A stretch of DNA of 6,527 nucleotides. Origin: Candidatus Hodarchaeota archaeon. Lineage in GTDB: Archaea; Asgardarchaeota; Heimdallarchaeia; Hodarchaeales; Hodarchaeaceae. Position 1 is the stretch's first letter; the number at the start of each line of letters is the position of its first letter. The DNA lies in assembly GCA_030589605.1 (NCBI GenBank), contig JAUUVJ010000239.1:1-6527 (forward strand). The letters are read 5' to 3'. Of the stretch, positions 1-4,023 are shown piece after piece. The notes under the pieces were generated by a model that worked only from the letters and a program-made list of their open reading frames with translations, made no database searches and was not told where the DNA came from. A program made the position numbers and the translations under genes.

Positions 1-90
1 GTGTACGTGGTGTTGTGGGAGCTGGTTTGGGAGTACGTTGAGGTGTGGGAGCATGAGTAGGAGTATGTTGAGGTGTGGAAGCATGAGTGG
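1..90. repeat. 30-bp in-frame tandem repeat, three copies, encoding a Pro/Thr-rich decapeptide
   Basis: Units at 31-60 and 61-90 match at 27 of 30 positions. The unit at 1-30 is a degenerate copy, matching the second at 21 of 30. Read on the minus strand they lie inside the gelsolin-like gene and encode PTHASTPQHT, PTHAPTPQRT and a diverged PKPAPTTPRT. The array may continue past the left edge. The 30-bp period keeps the frame, so gain or loss of units would change linker length without breaking the protein. Confidence 0.85.
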
Positions 91-409
91 GTGTAGGGGA
101 AACACTAGGAGCGGATGCAGCGCCAAAAATTGAAAGAAAATCTTTTCCTTCTAATCCAGGATCAAGACTTTCGATCCGATAAACCATTCCATATTCTTCT
201 GCCCGCATTTGTTGGGCTGCTTTAGCTGAAATAAACTTTCTTCTTACTGGTGCTGCTTCTCCCTTCCAAATGAATATTTTTCGCATATTTTCTTCAACGA
301 CAATGAATACATTGCTATCAGAAAGATCTGACATCGTAGAAATAGTAACAGGTGTCAAAGTTCCATCATCATTAACACTGAATTTTTTAATGTAATCAGA
401 ATCACTCAA
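1..409 (-). CDS. Gelsolin-like domain protein with Pro/Thr-rich repeat tail (partial, runs off left edge)
   Basis: The first 136 codons are visible, starting at a TTG at 409 (MSDSDYIKKFSVNDDG...). An in-frame TGA lies three codons upstream and no ATG or GTG is available, so TTG is the only start that keeps the N-terminus. Residues about 8-96 read as one gelsolin/ADF-H-like repeat: a beta strand (NVFIVVEE, 33-40), the family core IFIWKG (45-50), a basic helix (RRKFISAKAAQQMRAEE, 56-72) and a closing FLSIFG (91-96). Residues about 100-136 are low-complexity Pro/Thr/His/Gln with a ten-residue repeat. Gelsolin domains bind actin and sever or cap filaments, often in a calcium-dependent way; Asgard archaea encode actins, profilins and short gelsolins. 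Cytoplasmic actin regulation is inferred. The distal part, perhaps a second domain, lies outside the window. The domain call is by eye. Confidence 0.72.
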   Translation of the reverse strand, partial: MSDSDYIKKFSVNDDGTLTPVTISTMSDLSDSNVFIVVEENMRKIFIWKGEAAPVRRKFISAKAAQQMRAEEYGMVYRIESLDPGLEGKDFLSIFGAASAPSVSPTPTHASTPQHTPTHAPTPQRTPKPAPTTPRT

Positions 410-804
410 AGTTTGTCAACACTCCATACACATATTAAGATATTAATCCTGATAATTAATAGGAGTTGAATAATAATTATATAGGATTATACGTGATGTT
501 TGGTTATTATTTTATTAAACTAACTTAAAGATTAATAACTATTTTCTATTAAAAGGTTAAAATAGCTAAACATATAATATTTTCGCGCTTCATTGTATGA
601 TTTTTGATGTTTAAGTCTGAGAAATAATTCGACCTACTAAAGTAGAGCAATTTATCTAGTAACTACTAAATTGCTAAATTTTATAATTGTTAATACTATT
701 TGACTAATTCAATACCTTTAGTGCATCCAATATTTTCTGTAATAATAATATTAAAACTTATCTCACAGGGTCAATTAATGACTGGTATTTGAAATTAGTT
801 ATCA
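410..804. promoter_or_regulatory. Divergent intergenic region between the gelsolin-like and Get4-like genes
   Basis: This 395-bp stretch is very AT-rich, is full of stop codons in the frames read, and shows no gene or tRNA-like element. It must hold promoters for both divergent genes. TATA-like stretches such as TTTATAAT (near 680) and TTAAAAC (near 751) are present, but in DNA this AT-rich none can be singled out. The distinctive content is the palindrome cluster at 634-675, described separately. Confidence 0.5.
634..675. repeat. Nested palindrome cluster, candidate operator
   Basis: CTACT-AA-AGTAG (634-645) is a perfect short palindrome. It abuts a perfect 9-bp inverted repeat, AGCAATTTA (646-654) and TAAATTGCT (667-675), separated by 12 nt. 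The spacer contains TAGT-A-ACTA (657-665), nearly concentric with the outer arms (centres 661 and 660.5). A one-base inner loop argues against an RNA hairpin for the core and favours a site for a dimeric DNA-binding protein. It lies about 130 bp upstream of the Get4-like gene and about 225 bp from the gelsolin-like start. Function is inferred. Confidence 0.4.
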
Positions 805-1731
805 ATGAGTCCGTATTACCAGATTAAGAATACAAAATTTAAAGATATTGTAAATACTATTTTGCAGGAATTCAAAGAGAGTAGTAATATGAGAAATGAG
901 AAATGGTTACAAAGAGGGATAGAAGAGCTTGACCAAAATCATTGGTTTGATGGATATCAGATGATTCTCGGTGCATATCAGAGAGCTCTTCAATCAGATA
1001 GCCCAGAAGATGCTGTAAAAATTGTATCGAAAACTTTACCAATGTTGGAAAGTCAGAATAGATTAGCTTGTGACTTAATTTCGGTGATTATTCTCAGTAT
1101 TAGTCAAAACCCAGCAAAAAGACCCTGGGTAGAATTAATTCCAGTTTCTTTAAGAGAAATCATAAAATCGAATCTAACAGAATGTGTTCAAGGGATTTGT
1201 AACAAAATAATTCAAAATAAAATGTTCCAAGACTCTGAATTATTACAACATATTAATAATATAATTTTGGAGAAAAAATATAGCTTATCCATCCTAAATC
1301 ATCTCTACTACTGCTATATAGGAATTTTATGCCGCAAAAAGGATTTTGCTTCAGCTTTTGAAAGTCTATCTACATGGAGTAGTGAATTAGAACAACCTAC
1401 TCCAAAAATCCGAACATATCTTACTTTAGCTGAAATTAACGCTTTCGAAATAAAGGCTGGAGAAGATAGTAAATACCTGAAGGTAGAAGATTCTGAAATT
1501 AAAGCTAGTGGGTCATCTGAATCAGAAACAGAATCATATTTAGAAATAGCTAATAGAATTTTCAGGGCAGTTCAGGTAGAAGATGCTACTGAATTTAAAT
1601 CAACAATTCAAGATTATTCAGATTTAATAAATTATAAATCAGATGCTTTATTGAAGGTATTATGTGATGGAATTTCAGAAATTTTCAAACCAAAAGCTAA
1701 TTTGGGATTATCTTCTTTATTTGGAGCTTAA
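805..1731 (+). CDS. All-helical repeat protein, possible Get4-like tail-anchored protein targeting factor
   Basis: The 308-residue protein is almost entirely predicted helix, with no signal peptide or membrane segment. From memory of human GET4 (327 aa) it aligns end to end. WFDGYQMILGAYQRALQS (47-64) matches YYEAHQMYRTLFFRYMSQ; a helix pair near 163-190 (HLYYCYIGILCRKKDFASAF) matches the [20 protein letters not shown] region. The C-terminal AVQ...DYSDLI...ISEIF with a final GLSSLFGA resembles the GET4 end (AVDGG...LDRIGQLFFG...GGLLGNLL). Residues about 218-243 form an acidic Ser/Glu-rich loop. In eukaryotes Get4 with Get5 bridges Sgt2 to the ATPase Get3. If real, this would be an archaeal counterpart. 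Alternatives are a generic TPR/PCI-like helical protein. ATG 805 gives the longest form; ATG 889 (Met29) would also keep the conserved part. Neither has a clear ribosome binding site. Confidence 0.55.
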   Translation: MSPYYQIKNTKFKDIVNTILQEFKESSNMRNEKWLQRGIEELDQNHWFDGYQMILGAYQRALQSDSPEDAVKIVSKTLPMLESQNRLACDLISVIILSISQNPAKRPWVELIPVSLREIIKSNLTECVQGICNKIIQNKMFQDSELLQHINNIILEKKYSLSILNHLYYCYIGILCRKKDFASAFESLSTWSSELEQPTPKIRTYLTLAEINAFEIKAGEDSKYLKVEDSEIKASGSSESETESYLEIANRIFRAVQVEDATEFKSTIQDYSDLINYKSDALLKVLCDGISEIFKPKANLGLSSLFGA

Positions 1732-2250
1732 AATAACACTGAGGACTTTTTTTACGGCTTCAACCCCGTTTATTGCTGTTAAAATCTTGGTTGAATCAAT
1801 TTCAGTCCTATCATCGATTGTACCTCGATTTCCTATTTCACGACTCCAGCCTGGAATCGATGTTATGCATACGAGGGGTTTTCCATACATACAAGCGTAA
1901 GATAGTTCGGAAAGTGTTCCCACTCTTCCTCCACAGGCAATTACACCATCAGATGCTAATGATACTAGCGAATTTCGTGTCCAATACAAAAAAGTTGGAA
2001 TTCTTATTGTTATGTATTGATTAACTTCAGGATCTTTTTCATCAGTTGGTAGAATTCCAACACTTATTCCTCCTGAATCGAAAACTCCCTTCGCAGCTGC
2101 TTCCATTACTCCTCCTCGGCCTCCACAAATTAAAATAGCCTTTGCACGAGCAATTTCTTTTCCTAACTCATAACATATTTCGTATTGCTGTTTAGATCTT
2201 ATAATTGAATCTCCAATTACCCCAATTTGAGTTGTATATTTCTGTACCAT
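1717..2250 (-). CDS. TIGR00725/SLOG-type Rossmann-fold nucleotide-binding protein (LOG superfamily)
   Basis: The 177-residue protein from ATG 2250 (MVQKYTTQIGVIGDS) has the order of a TIGR00725 or lysine-decarboxylase-like/LOG protein: a first strand IGVIGD (9-14), a glycine-rich phosphate loop CGGRGGVMEAAAKG (42-55), VGILP (64-68), TRN (91-93), and the signature GGRVGTLSELSYA (107-119), then GKPLV. This matches the GGxxGxM and GGxGTxxE signatures of the SLOG superfamily, including the signature Glu (115). LOG enzymes release cytokinin-type bases from nucleotide monophosphates; the TIGR00725 subfamily has no settled reaction, so only nucleotide or nucleotide-sugar binding is inferred. It is the last gene of the operon, following Trm56 by 10 nt. 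A TTG at 2259, one base after the Trm56 stop, is an alternative start. Its 3' end overlaps the convergent gene by 15 bp. Confidence 0.82.
   Translation of the reverse strand: MVQKYTTQIGVIGDSIIRSKQQYEICYELGKEIARAKAILICGGRGGVMEAAAKGVFDSGGISVGILPTDEKDPEVNQYITIRIPTFLYWTRNSLVSLASDGVIACGGRVGTLSELSYACMYGKPLVCITSIPGWSREIGNRGTIDDRTEIDSTKILTAINGVEAVKKVLSVILSSK
1747..1753 (+). terminator. Candidate oligo-T terminator of the Get4-like gene
   Basis: A run of seven T on the plus strand begins 16 nt after the stop codon of the plus-strand gene, with no hairpin in front. Archaeal RNA polymerase can terminate at T-rich non-template tracts alone, so this is a plausible end for the transcript. It lies inside the 3' part of the convergent minus-strand gene. 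Confidence 0.3.
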
Positions 2251-2260
2251 ATAAATCAAC

Positions 2261-2800
2261 TTACCTATAGTTTTTCTTTCCTTCTAATGATGGAATTATT
2301 TGTTTTTTAGGATTGGAAAAAGAAGTTTTTAGAGCATTAACAATGAAGTGATCTAAAAAGATCGCAAGCGAACCTACTTCTGAATGAGGTTGGTTTGTAA
2401 TTGAAACATTCCAATTAGCATATTGAAATACCTTACCAGGTACCTTTTCTCCTCCGAGAATAATTGCTACGTTATTAGGTTGCTTTCTTAATTCGACAAA
2501 TGTATCAGATTTCTCAAAAGTTGAGAGATTTTCTCCATACATTGTAAGATGTATGATTTTCATTCCCTTAATTTTCCACTTTTCGATTATAGGTTTCCAT
2601 TCGTCATAAAGTACAAATTCAAGGTTAAATCCACCTCCCCAAGAGTCAGAAACTTTGTTGATAGAGTCTTTGAGTTTTAAATCTTTCTCCCCTGCAATTA
2701 TCATCTTTCTAACGCCCAAAGCTCGGGCAACAAGAGCCAAATGGGAAGTTATTCTCTTATCACGATTATATCTGTGACCAATTCGGAGAATAGTAACCAA
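2261..2800 (-). CDS. trm56: tRNA (cytidine(56)-2'-O)-methyltransferase Trm56 (SPOUT family)
   Basis: The 179-residue protein carries archaeal Trm56 hallmarks: N-terminal LRIGHRYNRDKRITSH (5-20), HLTMYGENL (84-92), and the deep-trefoil-knot SAM-binding segment GGEKVPGKVFQYANWN (116-131) followed by NQPHSEVGSLAIFLD (136-150). The enzyme transfers a methyl group from SAM to the 2'-O of C56 in the TPsiC loop of tRNA, an archaea-specific modification that helps hold the tRNA elbow; it is a cytoplasmic, usually dimeric enzyme. Length is typical of the short form of the family. The start is TTG at 2800: an in-frame TAG lies three codons upstream and the conserved LRIGHR begins at residue 5, leaving no other choice. 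It sits 24 bp downstream of the small GTPase gene and 10 nt before the SLOG gene, so the three are probably co-transcribed. Confidence 0.93.
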   Translation of the reverse strand: MVTILRIGHRYNRDKRITSHLALVARALGVRKMIIAGEKDLKLKDSINKVSDSWGGGFNLEFVLYDEWKPIIEKWKIKGMKIIHLTMYGENLSTFEKSDTFVELRKQPNNVAIILGGEKVPGKVFQYANWNVSITNQPHSEVGSLAIFLDHFIVNALKTSFSNPKKQIIPSLEGKKNYR

Positions 2801-2824
2801 TCGCGCCTAACTCTCACAGCTGAA

Positions 2825-3379
2825 TTACCTTGATTTTGTTAAAAAAAGTCTTATATTTTGAGCCAAGTGATTAAAAGATTCATCTACATTTTCGCCAGTT
2901 TTAGCTGATGTTTCAAGATATGGGATATCATAAGGAATATTATAATCAATTTTCAATTGCTTGATAAATTCTAAAGCGTCTTTTTCAGAAACACTATCTT
3001 CTGCTTCGTTACGTAAATCGGCTTTATTTCCCAGTAAAGCAATTGGCATGATTCCTCTTCCAGAATTTCTATATAGTTCATCTATCCAAGATGGTAAATT
3101 TGTGAAAGAATCACGACGAGTAAGATCAAAAATGAGTAAAGCGCCATGAGAACCTTTGTAATACAATTCGCGTACTGAATTGAAACGAGGCTGACCTGCA
3201 AGATCCCAAATTTGAAATTTGACATCTTTATTTCCCTCATCCGTTTTTATATTGGTCTTTTTAACCGCAAAATCAGCTCCAATGGTCATTACGTACCCTG
3301 AGGAAAATTGTTTACCTAGATATCGTTCACGTAGAGCAGTTTTACCTACAGCACCATCACCGAGCAAACAGACCTTCAT
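2825..3379 (-). CDS. Rab/Ras-like small GTPase
   Basis: All five G motifs are intact in this 184-residue protein: G1 GDGAVGKT (7-14), G2 Thr32 in MTIGADF, G3 WDLAGQ (58-63) with the catalytic Gln63, G4 NKAD (118-121) and G5 ETSAKTG (156-162). The IGADF and YYKGSHGALLIFDLT segments resemble Rab family motifs, so it should bind GTP and hydrolyse it as a switch. The only cysteine is Cys4; there is no C-terminal prenylation motif and no transmembrane segment, so any membrane contact would need a partner. NIPYDIPY just before G5 looks like a four-codon duplication. ATG 3379 is preferred because it starts directly at the first strand (MKVCLLGDG); a TTG at 3388 would add three residues and is credible given other TTG starts here. 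It is the first gene of the probable operon with trm56 and the SLOG gene. Confidence 0.92.
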   Translation of the reverse strand: MKVCLLGDGAVGKTALRERYLGKQFSSGYVMTIGADFAVKKTNIKTDEGNKDVKFQIWDLAGQPRFNSVRELYYKGSHGALLIFDLTRRDSFTNLPSWIDELYRNSGRGIMPIALLGNKADLRNEAEDSVSEKDALEFIKQLKIDYNIPYDIPYLETSAKTGENVDESFNHLAQNIRLFLTKSR

Positions 3380-3813
3380 AAGTAGCAATTGAAGTCACAG
3401 CTCCTAAACTCATTTCAGTAATGTTTTTTAATCTTCGTAGAGTTACCTATTGTTCTTGATTGGATTTTCAATAATTCTATATTAGTAATTAGATCATATA
3501 ATCAGTTTTCTTTTAAACACTTCTAAAAGATAAAGACTTATATCGAAATATCAAGAAGAAAAATGCTCCAATTTAAATTCTCCCCCACTCTATTCAATCC
3601 ATTCTAAGTGCAATTAACCAGTATAGTCAAGGATTTATCAATAGAATATTATCAATGATAGGATCAAAAGTTAAATTATAAAAATAAATCTTGTATTCAA
3701 ATGTTAAGAAAATCAATCAGTAACACACAAAAAAAAGGATGACTCATTCAAAGATTAATGGATTTCTCGTCTAATTCTAAATAGTTTTATATTTCAATTA
3801 ATAAAATAGTTGA

Positions 3814-3843
3814 AACTCTTTTCTAAATAGAGTTCTTTAGAAA
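3814..3843. repeat. Overlapping alternative inverted repeats
   Basis: AACTCT (3814-3819) pairs with AGAGTT (3829-3834), while TTTCTAAA (3820-3827) pairs with TTTAGAAA (3836-3843) across an 8-nt spacer. The two pairings exclude each other. They lie about 180 bp upstream of the TrmB-like gene. In AT-rich DNA such repeats can arise by chance, so a regulatory role is only a possibility. Confidence 0.3.
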
Positions 3844-3955
3844 CGAGATTATTTTAACTCATCTAGACTAATCTTAATAATAGCCCCAAAAGTTTTATTT
3901 TTAGCGAATAAGTAATAGTTAAATTAGATGAAAATTTAGACTATTAAAAAGAGGA

Positions 3956-3987
3956 ATCTTTCTTACCTTCATAAAATTAAGAAAGAT
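3956..3987. promoter_or_regulatory. Perfect 10-bp inverted repeat, candidate operator of the TrmB-like gene
   Basis: ATCTTTCTTA (3956-3965) and TAAGAAAGAT (3978-3987) are exact reverse complements separated by 12 nt. Arm centres are 22 bp apart, about two helical turns, so both would face the same side of the DNA, as expected for a dimeric regulator. The site ends 36 bp before the ATG at 4024 and follows a TATA-like stretch, so it could overlap the transcription start. Autoregulation by the downstream winged-helix protein is a reasonable guess. An RNA hairpin in the 5' leader is the alternative. Confidence 0.4.
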
Positions 3988-4023
3988 GAGATTTATTCAA
4001 TAAATTCACTGGAAAGTTATTAT

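Larger units (their letters stand above)
3389..4023. promoter_or_regulatory. Long divergent intergenic region between the GTPase operon and the TrmB-like coiled-coil gene
   Basis: About 635 bp of strongly AT-rich DNA holds no convincing ORF, tRNA or other RNA gene by eye. It must contain the promoters of the minus-strand operon and of the plus-strand gene. The stretch TTAAAAAG near 3944-3951 is a possible TATA element for the plus gene; it precedes a perfect inverted repeat at 3956-3987. Further upstream a 10-bp direct repeat (TTCTAAATAG at 3775-3784 and 3821-3830) and overlapping palindromes at 3814-3843 are present. No unusual ribosome binding site precedes either gene. Confidence 0.45.

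Noticed and set aside
590..640. Possible C/D box small RNA (TGATGT and CTGA elements)
   Set aside because: The C box is imperfect, there is no C'/D' pair or terminal stem, and such short motifs are common by chance.
1664..2024. Two plus-strand ORFs of 78 and 83 codons
   Set aside because: They lie antisense to the well-supported SLOG gene and have no family features, so they are shadows of it.
2961..3149. Plus-strand ORF of 62 codons
   Set aside because: It is antisense to the GTPase gene, whose five G motifs are intact in the minus frame.
3357..3413. Eighteen-codon minus-strand ORF (starts MSLGAV) overlapping the start of the GTPase gene in another frame
   Set aside because: It is very short, has no ribosome binding site, and most of it lies in non-coding or other-frame DNA; a translated leader cannot be shown without expression data.
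3775..3830. TTCTAAATAG direct repeats as a start of a repeat array or CRISPR
   Set aside because: There are only two 10-bp copies with no regular spacing or further units, so chance in AT-rich DNA is likely.
3389..4023. tRNA or other structured RNA gene in the long spacer
   Set aside because: No TPsiC-arm signature or cloverleaf pairing was found by eye, and the base composition is too AT-rich for a typical structured archaeal RNA.
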